Part shown: positions 1 through 7,125 of the stretch, piece after piece
How the letters are laid out: each line of letters begins with the position of its first letter
Numbering within the stretch: position 1 is the first letter of the stretch
Origin: Myxococcus dinghuensis
GTDB taxonomy: Bacteria; Myxococcota; Myxococcia; Myxococcales; Myxococcaceae
Assembly: GCF_024198235.1 (NCBI RefSeq)
Contig: NZ_JAKCFB010000021.1
Span: forward strand, 62,001 to 126,000
Length of the DNA stretch: 64,000 bases
Direction: 5' to 3'
Made by a program: the position numbers and the translations under genes
Notes under the pieces: generated by a model
Told to the model about the DNA's origin: nothing
Database searches by the model: none
What the model saw: the letters and a program-made list of their open reading frames with translations, nothing else

Positions 1-256
1 GGCCCACCGAGCGCACGGCGCGGCCGATGGTGCGCAAGGGCGCCTGCTTCGTCCCCGCGGCCTGGTCCGAGCCGCTGGGGCTGACGAACCACTCGCGCGT
101 GAAGCGCTTGGGGCGTCCGGGGGCGGGCCGGGTGAGGTCCACCGCCATGAAGCTGGCGCCCGTCTTCCGGGGCGCCGCGCTCCAGGCCGGCGCCTGGGCG
201 CACAGCGTCCACAAGAGAACGATGCCCAGCCGCCCAAGCCGCTCGCCACGCCCCAT
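1..256 (-). CDS. Secreted parallel beta-helix (DUF1565-type) protein, 5' end only
   Basis: The gene reads leftwards and leaves the window at base 1, so only about 85 N-terminal residues are present. The ATG at 256-254 is preceded by GGGAGGGG about 4 nt upstream, a strong ribosome binding site. The first ~27 residues form a signal peptide with a hydrophobic core (LGIVLLWTLCAQAPAWSA). After a short linker comes WFVSPSGSDQAAGTKQAPLRTI, the typical opening of DUF1565/pectate-lyase-like right-handed beta-helix domains, in which a 'VSxxGxDxxxGTxxxPxxTI' element caps the helix. Such proteins are usually exported and bind or cleave polysaccharide. Enzyme activity cannot be judged because the body of the protein is outside the window. 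Confidence 0.75.
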   Translation of the reverse strand, partial: MGRGERLGRLGIVLLWTLCAQAPAWSAAPRKTGASFMAVDLTRPAPGRPKRFTREWFVSPSGSDQAAGTKQAPLRTIGRAVRSVG

Positions 257-344
257 CGCCCCTCCCGCCGCCAGCCACACCACCGGGCCGCAAGGTGCTC
301 ACGCGGGGCGGGCCGTGCATCCCCGGAAGGACGGGCGCGGACGC

Positions 345-1091
345 CTACATCTCGCGGGTGGGGACCAGGGGGATGCCGTTCCACTGCTCGTAGACCTGAC
401 CCAGCGCCAGGGCCAGCGCCTCCTTGTAGAAGACGCGCTTGCCCTTGTGCCGGACCTGGGTGTCCAGGTGGCGCGAGGCGCTCAGCAGGTCGAAGGTGCC
501 GATGAGCCAGGGAGTGACCTCGGCCCGCTGCTCGGCGTCGAGGGCGGACAGCTCCGCGTGGAGGTGGTCGAGGGCGTCCTCGAGCACCATTTCGTCGGGC
601 GTGACGGACTCCAGGAAGGTGAACAGGCGCGGCTGGGGTCCCTTCCGGGCCTCGGTGATGTTCCGGCGCGCCCGCCGGGCCTCCGGTTCGGGCTCGGTGT
701 GGAGGGCGAAGTCGATGCGCTCCTTGATGGCGCGCAGGAAGTCCCCGGAGGTCTGGAGCCTGGCATCGTCGAGGAGGTCGCTCGCGAAGCCCTCCTGCAC
801 CAGCGGGCTGTCGGGCTCGCCCAGGTCCACCAGCTCCCGCGACAACTGGACGTGCGCATCCAGGAACGCGTTCACGCGAGGGCTCTGGAGGTCGAGCTGG
901 TCGAGGGGCGTGCCCCAGGCGAAGTCACAGCCGTCGAACAGGGCACCGTCGTCGTAGACGAGGAGCCTGACGCACAGGTCCCCGTCGTCATCGACGAAGA
1001 ACGAGACCCGAAGGGCCGAGTCGACGCCGAGGGCGTCTGTGTACCGCGCGGCGAGGGAGGTCAGTGTCTGCTCGAGAGCGGAGTCGGGCAT
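345..1091 (-). CDS. Unknown protein, paralogue of the next upstream gene
   Basis: The protein has 248 aa, no signal peptide or membrane segment, and is acidic, so it is probably cytoplasmic. It is a clear paralogue of the gene at 1154-1930. Both share the middle block around TPWLI-TFD and a nearly identical C-terminus: QVRxKGKRVFYK, then LGxxYEQWxGIPLVPTxxM at the very end. The two lie in tandem on the same strand, 62 bp apart, which suggests a local duplication and probably a two-gene transcript. I do not recognise the family. Small tandem paralogues of this kind in myxobacteria are sometimes immunity genes, but no toxin gene is next to them here, so that is only a guess. Confidence 0.75.
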   Translation of the reverse strand: MPDSALEQTLTSLAARYTDALGVDSALRVSFFVDDDGDLCVRLLVYDDGALFDGCDFAWGTPLDQLDLQSPRVNAFLDAHVQLSRELVDLGEPDSPLVQEGFASDLLDDARLQTSGDFLRAIKERIDFALHTEPEPEARRARRNITEARKGPQPRLFTFLESVTPDEMVLEDALDHLHAELSALDAEQRAEVTPWLIGTFDLLSASRHLDTQVRHKGKRVFYKEALALALGQVYEQWNGIPLVPTREM

Positions 1092-1153
1092 GGTGCGGTG
1101 TCACATCGGATGGGAGCTGCAGCGGTCCATCGATTTCGAGGCGGTGGGCGCGC

Positions 1154-1930
1154 CTACATCTGCTTCGTGGGGACGAGGGGGATGCCGGTCCACTGTTCGT
1201 AGAACCGTCCCAGCTCCTGCGCCACCGTGGCCTTGTAGAAGACGCGCTTGCCCTTGTATCGGACCTGGATGTCGTCGGGGCGGGCTCGCGTTCGCGGCAT
1301 CCACCCGAGCAGGTCGTCGAAGGTGACGATGAGCCAGGGGGTGAGGTCGGCCCGCTGCTCGGGCGTCAGGGCGCCCAGCTCCTCCCGGACCCTGTCGAGC
1401 ACGTCATCGAGCGCCGTCTCGGCGGGGGTGGCGGACTCCAGCAGCCTGAACAGGGCGGGCCGCTCCCCGGTCAGGTTCTTCGCGAGGTCCCTCCTCGCGA
1501 CGCGGTGCTCGGGGTCGGGCTCCGACAGGATGTCGAAGTTCGTCAGCTTCTTCATGGCCTTCAGGAAGTCGTCGGTCGACTGGAGCCGGTCGTTCAGCAG
1601 GATCTCGTGCGAGAAGGTCTCCAGCAGGTCGCCGAAGGCGCCGAGCCGCGCGTCCAGGCTCGCGATCCCCATCCTCGCGTGTGCGGAGCAGAAGGCGTCC
1701 AGGCGCGGGCCGCGCGAGGGGAGTTGCTCCAGCGCGAGCGGGGTCCTGCCTTCAGCCAGGTCCTGGATGGCGCCGTTGGCGTCCAGGGTGAAGACCCGGA
1801 TGGCCAGGGCTCCGTCGAAGTCCTCGCCGCCCAGGAAGAATTCGACGCGCAAGCGGGGCTCGTGGGCCAGGTGCTCGGCGTAGCGCGTGTTGAGGAAATC
1901 CAGCGTCGAGGCGGTGTCGAGGTCGGTCAT
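1154..1930 (-). CDS. Unknown protein, paralogue of the downstream gene
   Basis: The protein has 258 aa and lacks a signal peptide or membrane segments. Its closest visible relative is the gene just downstream (345-1091). The conserved features are an ERPALFRLLESATP-like segment, the TPWLIVTFDDL block and the C-terminal KGKRVFYK ... LGRFYEQWTGIPLVPTKQM block. The conserved basic KGKRVFYK followed by an aromatic YEQW suggests one folded C-terminal domain under selection, while the N-terminal 100 residues diverge strongly. The start has no obvious Shine-Dalgarno sequence and lies only about 11 nt downstream of a TATAGT box, so translation might be near-leaderless. Function unknown. Confidence 0.75.
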   Translation of the reverse strand: MTDLDTASTLDFLNTRYAEHLAHEPRLRVEFFLGGEDFDGALAIRVFTLDANGAIQDLAEGRTPLALEQLPSRGPRLDAFCSAHARMGIASLDARLGAFGDLLETFSHEILLNDRLQSTDDFLKAMKKLTNFDILSEPDPEHRVARRDLAKNLTGERPALFRLLESATPAETALDDVLDRVREELGALTPEQRADLTPWLIVTFDDLLGWMPRTRARPDDIQVRYKGKRVFYKATVAQELGRFYEQWTGIPLVPTKQM

Positions 1931-1941
1931 CGACGCCGGAG

Positions 1942-1971
1942 ACTATAGAAATGTGAATGCACAAGTCACAT
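1942..1971 (-). promoter_or_regulatory. Candidate promoter -10 and inverted repeat upstream of the paralogue pair
   Basis: This is a short AT-rich stretch in a 70% GC background. Read on the minus strand it holds TATAGT (1947-1942), five of six matches to a -10 box, which would place the start of transcription only a few bases before the ATG at 1930. Just upstream is a perfect inverted repeat ATGTGA (1951-1956) and TCACAT (1966-1971) with a 9-nt spacer, placed where a regulator could touch the promoter. The half-sites resemble CRP-type TGTGA/TCACA, but the spacer is 9 rather than 6, so I do not call a CRP site. Confidence 0.3.
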
Positions 1972-2006
1972 GGTTGATGCCTGGCGCAACGACCTGTGGC
2001 TCCACC

Positions 2007-3455
2007 TCAGTGGATGGAGAAGAAGACGCGCAGCTCGTAGGTCTCCTTCCGCACGTCCGGGAAGTAGTCGAAGCGGCTGTGGCGCTGAAAGAGGTTCAGC
2101 TCCGTGCCCAGGCCCAACCGGTCGACCACGGGGAAGTCGAGCAGCGCCCTCCCGGTGAGAATCTGGTGCGTGCCTCCGGCGCCGTCCAGAATGACCACGC
2201 GCGCGATGCCCGCCTCGAGCGTGACGATGTCCCAGGAGTCCCGTCCGTAGATGACCCGCCCCTCCAGACCCACGCCCGGGCCGTAGTCGTAGTTGCGCCC
2301 CTCGCCGCTGTGCTCGCTGGAGATGCCCGTGAGGATGTGACCCTCCAGTCCGAGCGAGGACTTCAGCAGGGTGCTCCGGGACAGCCGGTGCTGTTGCATG
2401 AGGACGGCCGACAGGGATTGTCCCCCCACCTCGTAGGCCAGCGTGTCCACGTAGCTGAGCTGCTGGACGAGCGCCAGGCGGAGGCTGTCCTCCTCGGAGC
2501 GCTTCAGGGACTGCGTCACCAGGACGCCCGCCAGACGCGCATGGCTGACGAGGCTGTTCTCGCGCGTGGTGAACTGGACGTGGCCCTCGAACGCGTCGAA
2601 CGGGCGGCGGATGTCCCCGGTGAACGCGTCGCCATAGCGCAGGGAGAGCTGGGCGAAGAACTGGTTCTTGGTCTCTCGCAGGAGCTTGCCGTCGCCCAGG
2701 TTGAGGTAGCCCAGGGTCCCCCAGCCGGCGAAGTCGAGGGGCCACCACTCGGCGGGCGTGGGCTCCTTGCGGAAGGAGTCCCCGCGCAGCAGCCGGTTGA
2801 TGCCGCGCACCGGGCTGATGGCGCCCGCGAGGAACTCGCGCCCGAACCGCTCGCGCCCGGTGGCCTCCGTGTCGAGCACCATGCTGGACAGCCGATACAG
2901 GGCCTCGCCCATGGCCATGCCGCCGATGGAGGTGTTGATGAGGTCGTTGATGGAGGGCGGCTCGTTCTCCGCGAACAGCTCCCACTGCGCGCTGCCCAGC
3001 AGGGTGTAGGGCAGGCACGCCACGAAGGGCAGGCCGTTGTCCCGCGCGGCCGTGTAGTAGAGGCCCCCGTGGTACGGATGCGCGAACTGGTTGGCGGAGA
3101 AGTCGTCCGCGTCCCAGACGAAGCCCGTGCGCAGGTTGTTTCCCCAGTCGTCGAGCGTCACCCGCGCCCATTCCTTCTGGCCAATCGTCCGGTCGTAGAG
3201 CCACACGGCCAGGTTGATGGCGGTGACCTCGCCCAGGGCCAGCCAGGGGTGGACCTCCCGCGACTGCTCACGGTCGGACTCGATGGTGGGGGCGTCCGCG
3301 GGACGGGGGGGCGGCTCCTCCTCCTCCGCCTGGGCGCGCGCGCTGGCGGCCGTGAGCAGGAGCGCCAGCAGGAGCAGCCCTGGGGCGCACGGCGGGCCGC
3401 CATGGCGTGGCTCCTGGGTACAGCGTCCCGTTGCGCGCGACCCCCTCCCTCTCAT
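2007..3455 (-). CDS. DUF3943-type outer-membrane-associated protein
   Basis: The protein has 482 aa. An N-terminal hydrophobic stretch (LLLLALLLTAASARAQA) is a signal peptide, preceded by a long basic region if the ATG at 3455 is used; an upstream ATG at 3503 would add 16 residues. The body carries features I associate with DUF3943: a WxNNLRTGFVWDADDFSANQFAHPYHG-like block, a Tyr/Ala-rich 'YYTAARDNG' and 'INDLINTSIGGMAMGE'. The C-terminal half is made of alternating amphipathic strands ending in an aromatic-rich 'LRVFFSIH', as in a beta-barrel or porin-like protein. I infer an envelope location. Function is not known. It is transcribed away from the HAD phosphatase gene. Confidence 0.7.
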   Translation of the reverse strand: MRGRGSRATGRCTQEPRHGGPPCAPGLLLLALLLTAASARAQAEEEEPPPRPADAPTIESDREQSREVHPWLALGEVTAINLAVWLYDRTIGQKEWARVTLDDWGNNLRTGFVWDADDFSANQFAHPYHGGLYYTAARDNGLPFVACLPYTLLGSAQWELFAENEPPSINDLINTSIGGMAMGEALYRLSSMVLDTEATGRERFGREFLAGAISPVRGINRLLRGDSFRKEPTPAEWWPLDFAGWGTLGYLNLGDGKLLRETKNQFFAQLSLRYGDAFTGDIRRPFDAFEGHVQFTTRENSLVSHARLAGVLVTQSLKRSEEDSLRLALVQQLSYVDTLAYEVGGQSLSAVLMQQHRLSRSTLLKSSLGLEGHILTGISSEHSGEGRNYDYGPGVGLEGRVIYGRDSWDIVTLEAGIARVVILDGAGGTHQILTGRALLDFPVVDRLGLGTELNLFQRHSRFDYFPDVRKETYELRVFFSIH

Positions 3456-3607
3456 CCACCCGCCCCATCGTGGTCTTCCACCACGCTCCACCAAGGTAGG
3501 CATCCAGGCGCCCCCCGCCGCCCCTGGCGAGGAGGGAGGGGCAGGCGAGAGGGGCGGGCCGTCGTGCGGGCCACGCTCCGGCCGTGCATGTGTGGACCGG
3601 ACGACGT

Positions 3608-4267
3608 ATGCACGCGGGCATGCCTCGCAACGACCTCCGCGGAATCCTCTTCGACCTCGACGGCACCCTCGTGGACTCCCTGCCGGACATCATCGACACC
3701 TTCCTGCAGGCGTTCCCGGAGCGGGGCCTGACGGCGCCCACCTACGCGCAGGTGCGGGCCCACATCGGCCATCCGCTGGACGTCATGTATCGGCAGTTCG
3801 CGGCGGAGGAGCACGTGCCGGCGCTCTGCGCCGTGTATCGTGAGCACTACCCGCGCAACTTCCTCAATCGCTCACGTCCCTATCCCGGCGTCCAGGAGGC
3901 GCTGGGCACGCTGCGCGAGCGCGGCTACCTGTTGTCCGTCGCCACCACCAAGCGCAGCGACATGGCTCGGCGCTTCGTGGACGCGGTGGGCCTGGGTGGG
4001 TTGTTGCACCACGTCCAGGGCACGGACGACTTCCCGCACAAACCCGCACCGGACGTGATTCGACGCGCACTTTCTGCGCTGGGCACGCAAGGATTGTGGA
4101 TGGTGGGTGACACGACGCTGGACCTGCGTGCGGGCCGGGCCGCGGGGCTGCGCACCTACGCGGTCACCTGGGGGACCCATCCGGTCGAGGAGCTTCGAGG
4201 AGAGGCGCCCGACGAGCTCCAGCCGGACCTGAGACGCCTGGTGGAGCTGCTCCCTCCCCTGGCATGA
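3608..4267 (+). CDS. HAD-family phosphatase, phosphoglycolate phosphatase-like
   Basis: About 219 aa. The HAD motifs are clear: motif I FDLDGTLVDS near the N-terminus (the first Asp is the nucleophile, the second the acid/base), motif II in SVATTKRSDM, a conserved Lys in the FPHKPAPD segment, and motif IV MVGDTTLDLRAGRAAG, which binds Mg2+. The HKPxPD and GDxxxD arrangement and the length fit the Gph/PGP-like subfamily of small-phosphoester hydrolases. The true substrate cannot be told from sequence. ATGs at 3584, 3608 and 3620 are all possible starts and none has a good ribosome site; 3620 would put motif I about 10 residues in. The gene is followed after 22 bp by the Rieske oxygenase gene and may be co-transcribed with it. 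Confidence 0.8.
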   Translation: MHAGMPRNDLRGILFDLDGTLVDSLPDIIDTFLQAFPERGLTAPTYAQVRAHIGHPLDVMYRQFAAEEHVPALCAVYREHYPRNFLNRSRPYPGVQEALGTLRERGYLLSVATTKRSDMARRFVDAVGLGGLLHHVQGTDDFPHKPAPDVIRRALSALGTQGLWMVGDTTLDLRAGRAAGLRTYAVTWGTHPVEELRGEAPDELQPDLRRLVELLPPLA

Positions 4268-4289
4268 GTCCTGGATATACTCACCAGGT

Positions 4290-5348
4290 ATGGAGCCACC
4301 ATCCGACGTCATCCGGCATTTCCATCCCGTGCTCCCGGCCCGTGCGCTCGGAAAGCAGCCCGTGCGAGTGCAGGTGGCGGGGTTCTCCTATGCCTTGTTC
4401 CGGGATGCCGCGGGGCGGCCCGCCGCGCTCGCGGATGCGTGCCCCCACCGGTTCGCGCCCCTGTCCAAGGGCAAGGTCCGTGGGGATGGTCGGCTCCAGT
4501 GTCCGTATCACGGGTGGCGCTTCGATGCGCAGGGCCACGGCTCCAATCCCAGCCAACCGGACCTGAAACATTGTGACGTGAAGAGCTTCCAGGTGATGGA
4601 GCGCCACGGCTATCTGTGGCTGGCCCACCGGGACACGCCCGCGTCGGCGATGCCCGAGCTGGGGGGCGACGACTACGTCTTCGGCGGCAGCTTCTCCTCC
4701 TTGTTCGAGGCGCCGCTGCACGTCGCGCTCGACAACTTCAGCGAGGACGAGCACACGCCCTACGTCCACACGCGCCTGGGCTGGGACGACCCGCACGCGG
4801 GAGAGGTGGAGTTCGAGGCGCGCAACCTGGATGACCACACGGAGGTGTCGTATCTGGCGCCGCAGCGGCCCGCGCCGCTCATGAAGCTGCTCGGCGTGCG
4901 CGACGGCGACCGGTTCCGCAACGAGTGGGTCGTCCGCTTCGACCCGGTGCATGCGCAGTACACGGTGAGCTGGGAGGCGCCCGACGGGCGGGTGCGGCCC
5001 TTCGTCACCCGCGCCAACATCTTCTTCGTGCCGGAGACGGCGAAGACGACGCGGCTGCACGTCTTCTCCTTCCTGCGCACCCCCGTGGCGCTGATGCGGC
5101 CGTTGCTGCCGGCGTTGGCCCGGGTGGCCATGCTGCTGACGTGGTGGGAGGTGAGTGACGACGCGCGCTTCATCCCCACCGTCGCGGACACGCCGTACAG
5201 CCACAAGGGCATGCGGCTGGACAAGTACGACAAGCCCCTGGTCCACCAGCGCAGGCTGATGGAGCGCATCTACTTCCGGCAGGGCGCGGTCGACGTGGCC
5301 GAGCCGCCCGCCGCCGTGCCCCTCGTGCGCGAGGCGGTGGGAGGCTGA
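4290..5348 (+). CDS. Rieske [2Fe-2S] non-haem iron oxygenase
   Basis: The protein has 352 aa. The N-terminal Rieske domain has the ligands C51-x-H53 and C71-x2-H74 (CPH ... CPYHGW). The catalytic domain has DNFSEDEHTPYVH at about 148-160, in which D148 is the bridging acid and H155 and H160 are iron ligands. This is the single-component alpha-subunit type (VanA/phthalate-oxygenase-like) that hydroxylates or demethylates aromatic or related rings with electrons from a reductase. No reductase or ferredoxin gene is adjacent, so its electron donor is elsewhere. The gene ends 8 nt before a sigma-factor gene, so the two are probably one transcript. Substrate unknown. Confidence 0.9.
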   Translation: MEPPSDVIRHFHPVLPARALGKQPVRVQVAGFSYALFRDAAGRPAALADACPHRFAPLSKGKVRGDGRLQCPYHGWRFDAQGHGSNPSQPDLKHCDVKSFQVMERHGYLWLAHRDTPASAMPELGGDDYVFGGSFSSLFEAPLHVALDNFSEDEHTPYVHTRLGWDDPHAGEVEFEARNLDDHTEVSYLAPQRPAPLMKLLGVRDGDRFRNEWVVRFDPVHAQYTVSWEAPDGRVRPFVTRANIFFVPETAKTTRLHVFSFLRTPVALMRPLLPALARVAMLLTWWEVSDDARFIPTVADTPYSHKGMRLDKYDKPLVHQRRLMERIYFRQGAVDVAEPPAAVPLVREAVGG

Positions 5349-5356
5349 GGGGCGGC

Positions 5357-5932
5357 ATGGGTCTGGAGCCTCGGGTCATCGAGGAGCTGGTGGCGCAGCG
5401 CCGCCGGTTCCTCGCGTTCCTCGCGCCGCGCGTGGGCAGCCCGGAGGAGGCGGAGGAGGTGCTCCAGCTCGCCCTGGTGAAGGGCCTGGAGAAGGGCGGG
5501 GGCCTGCGCGACGAGGAGAGCGCCGTCGCGTGGTTCTATCGCCTGCTGCGCAACGTGCTGGTGGACCGCCACCGCCGCGCGGCGCGCGAGGAGCGCGCCC
5601 TGGAGGTGGAGGGGGCCGACGCGCCTCGCTCCACCGAGGACGTGGAGGCGTGGGAGTCCAGCGTGTGCGCGTGCGTGGCGGGCCTGACGGACACGCTCAA
5701 GCCCGAGTACGCCGCCATCCTCCAGGAGGTGGACCTGAAGGGCACGCCCGTGGCCGCCTATGCCCGCGAGGAGGGGCTCACCGCGAACAACGCGGCGGTG
5801 CGTCTGCACCGGGCACGACAGGCCCTGGGCAAGCGCCTCATCGCGCTGTGCGGCACCTGCTGCACCCACGGCTGTGTCGACTGCACCTGTGGGCCGGACC
5901 TGCCGCGCGTGGGCGACGTCGCGGAGGAGTAG
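5357..5932 (+). CDS. Sigma-70 family (ECF-type) sigma factor with Cys-rich C-terminus
   Basis: The protein has 191 aa. Region 2 begins near residue 10 with 'RRRFLAFLAPRVGSPEEAEEVLQ' and continues through 'AVAWFYRLLRNVLVDRHRR', the -10 recognition helix area. Region 4 is the helix-turn-helix 'VAAYAREEGLTANNAAVRLHRARQALGKRL'. The tail is unusual: C165, C168, C169, H171, C173, C176 and C178 form CGTCC-THGC-VDC-TC, a likely metal-binding or redox module. Myxobacterial CorE-type sigma factors also use a Cys-rich C-terminal domain to sense metal instead of an anti-sigma factor. The spacing here is not one I can equate with CorE. No anti-sigma gene follows. GAGGGGCGGC just before the ATG supports the start. 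Confidence 0.85.
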   Translation: MGLEPRVIEELVAQRRRFLAFLAPRVGSPEEAEEVLQLALVKGLEKGGGLRDEESAVAWFYRLLRNVLVDRHRRAAREERALEVEGADAPRSTEDVEAWESSVCACVAGLTDTLKPEYAAILQEVDLKGTPVAAYAREEGLTANNAAVRLHRARQALGKRLIALCGTCCTHGCVDCTCGPDLPRVGDVAEE

Positions 5933-6063
5933 TCCCCGGGGCGCGGTGCCGGAGTCGACGGCGAAGGTCGGTGTAATGCCCCGCGCGCGGCGGCGTCAGC
6001 CTGGGCGACACCGGACGCGAGGGGCTTTTCCCCCGTCGTCCCATGGACCCGAAGAGGCCTCTC

Positions 6064-6726
6064 ATGGACGCCCACACCTTCCACCGCGTCGCGCTGCCGA
6101 GCGCCACGCTCGCCTTCCTCTTCCTCGCCATGGTGCTGCCCACGCTGCGCCTGCGGCGGCGCGGCGGCGGCTCCGCCTTCGTGCTGCATCAACGCGTCAA
6201 CCCGTTCCAGCGCCTCATCGGCGTGGCCATGGGCGTGTTCGTCCTGGGGATGACGGCCTGGAGCGCGCTGTACGCGGCCACGGGCGGCGCGGGGCTGGGG
6301 CTGTGGGCCGTGCCGCAGGCGGTGCGGTGGGCGGGCTGGACGCTGGTGGCGGCGGGGCTGGGCGTCGTGCTGGTCGCGCAGGTGCAGATGGGGGCCTCGT
6401 GGCGCATCGGCATCGACCGCGAGCCCACGGCGCTGGTGACGCGCGGCCTGTTCACCGTCGTGCGCAACCCCATCTTCGCGGGCATGCTGTGGGTCGTCAC
6501 CGGCGTCGCGCTCGTCACGCCGGGCGCGTGGACGGTGATGGCGTGGGTCGACTACGTGCTGCTCGTCTCCCTCCAGGTGCGATTGGAGGAGGCCCACCTG
6601 CTGCGCCTGCATGGGGAGGACTACGCGGCCTATGCGTCGCGCGTGGGACGCTTCTGGCCCGGCGTGGGGCGGCTGTCGCCGACGTCCCACGCGCAGGAGG
6701 GGATGGCGCCCCGAGTGACCCCTTGA
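6064..6726 (+). CDS. Isoprenylcysteine carboxyl methyltransferase (ICMT/PEMT)-family membrane protein
   Basis: About 220 aa (227 if the ATG at 6043 is used). There are four or five hydrophobic segments: residues ~5-25, ~50-75, ~80-105 and a pair near 150-180. The family signature is near the C-terminus: TRGLFTVVRNPIFAGML (Arg-Asn-Pro, cofactor region) and EEAHLLRLHGEDYAAYASRVGRFWPGVG (Glu-Glu-x-x-Leu ... Tyr-x-x-Tyr ... Arg-Phe-x-Pro), as in membrane S-adenosylmethionine-dependent methyltransferases. In bacteria these methylate lipids or small molecules rather than prenyl-proteins; the substrate here is unknown. It follows the sigma-factor gene by about 130 bp on the same strand and may or may not share its transcript. 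Confidence 0.8.
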   Translation: MDAHTFHRVALPSATLAFLFLAMVLPTLRLRRRGGGSAFVLHQRVNPFQRLIGVAMGVFVLGMTAWSALYAATGGAGLGLWAVPQAVRWAGWTLVAAGLGVVLVAQVQMGASWRIGIDREPTALVTRGLFTVVRNPIFAGMLWVVTGVALVTPGAWTVMAWVDYVLLVSLQVRLEEAHLLRLHGEDYAAYASRVGRFWPGVGRLSPTSHAQEGMAPRVTP

Positions 6727-6763
6727 GCGGATGCCGGGGACGCGGGGCGCGTCGAACCGGGTG

Positions 6764-6976
6764 TCAGTGCGCCGGTTGGGCGGGCTCCTGGTACTGCGCC
6801 GCGCCCGCGCCCGCCCGGGCCTCGAAGGCGTTGCACCCGCTGGCGCCCGACACCTTCAGGTCGAACGCGCGCAGCTCCTGCTGGTTGCAGCGCTGCGTCT
6901 CGTTGTCGCCGGGGTTGGGGTTGTTGCTGCCGAAATAGCGACAACCCTTGCAGTTGCCCCACTGTCCTCCCGCCAT
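6764..6976 (-). CDS. Small Cys-containing protein
   Basis: The protein has 70 aa. The start at 6976 is fixed by a Shine-Dalgarno GGAGGA about 6 nt upstream on the minus strand; longer in-frame starts lack one. The sequence has CKGCRYFGSNN near residue 10, then a Cys after an NETQRC turn and another Cys in SGASGCNAFE. The CxxC ... C ... C set could bind one metal ion or form disulfides. There is no signal peptide, and the C-terminus is Ala/Gln-rich. I do not recognise a named family. The layout of a CxxCxYF motif in a short standalone protein resembles small zinc-binding proteins. The gene stands alone between the ICMT-like gene (opposite strand) and the TolC gene. Confidence 0.65.
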   Translation of the reverse strand: MAGGQWGNCKGCRYFGSNNPNPGDNETQRCNQQELRAFDLKVSGASGCNAFEARAGAGAAQYQEPAQPAH

Positions 6977-7125
6977 GTCGTCCTCCTCGGAAAAAGGGTT
7001 CAGCGGCCTTCCTTCCGAGGGTGGGGCTGGCGACGGGGGCACACAAGCACCCCGGGACACGCGCCCCAAGGGGCGGCTGGCCCGACGCCTGGAGGAAGGG
7101 CGTCGGGCTCGGCCGGGCTCGTGAG

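Noticed and set aside
1951-1971. CRP-type binding site
   Set aside because: The half sites match TGTGA/TCACA but the spacer is 9, not 6.
5357-5932. Equating the Cys-tailed sigma factor with CorE
   Set aside because: The Cys spacing CxxCCxxxCxxCxC cannot be matched to CorE from memory with enough certainty.
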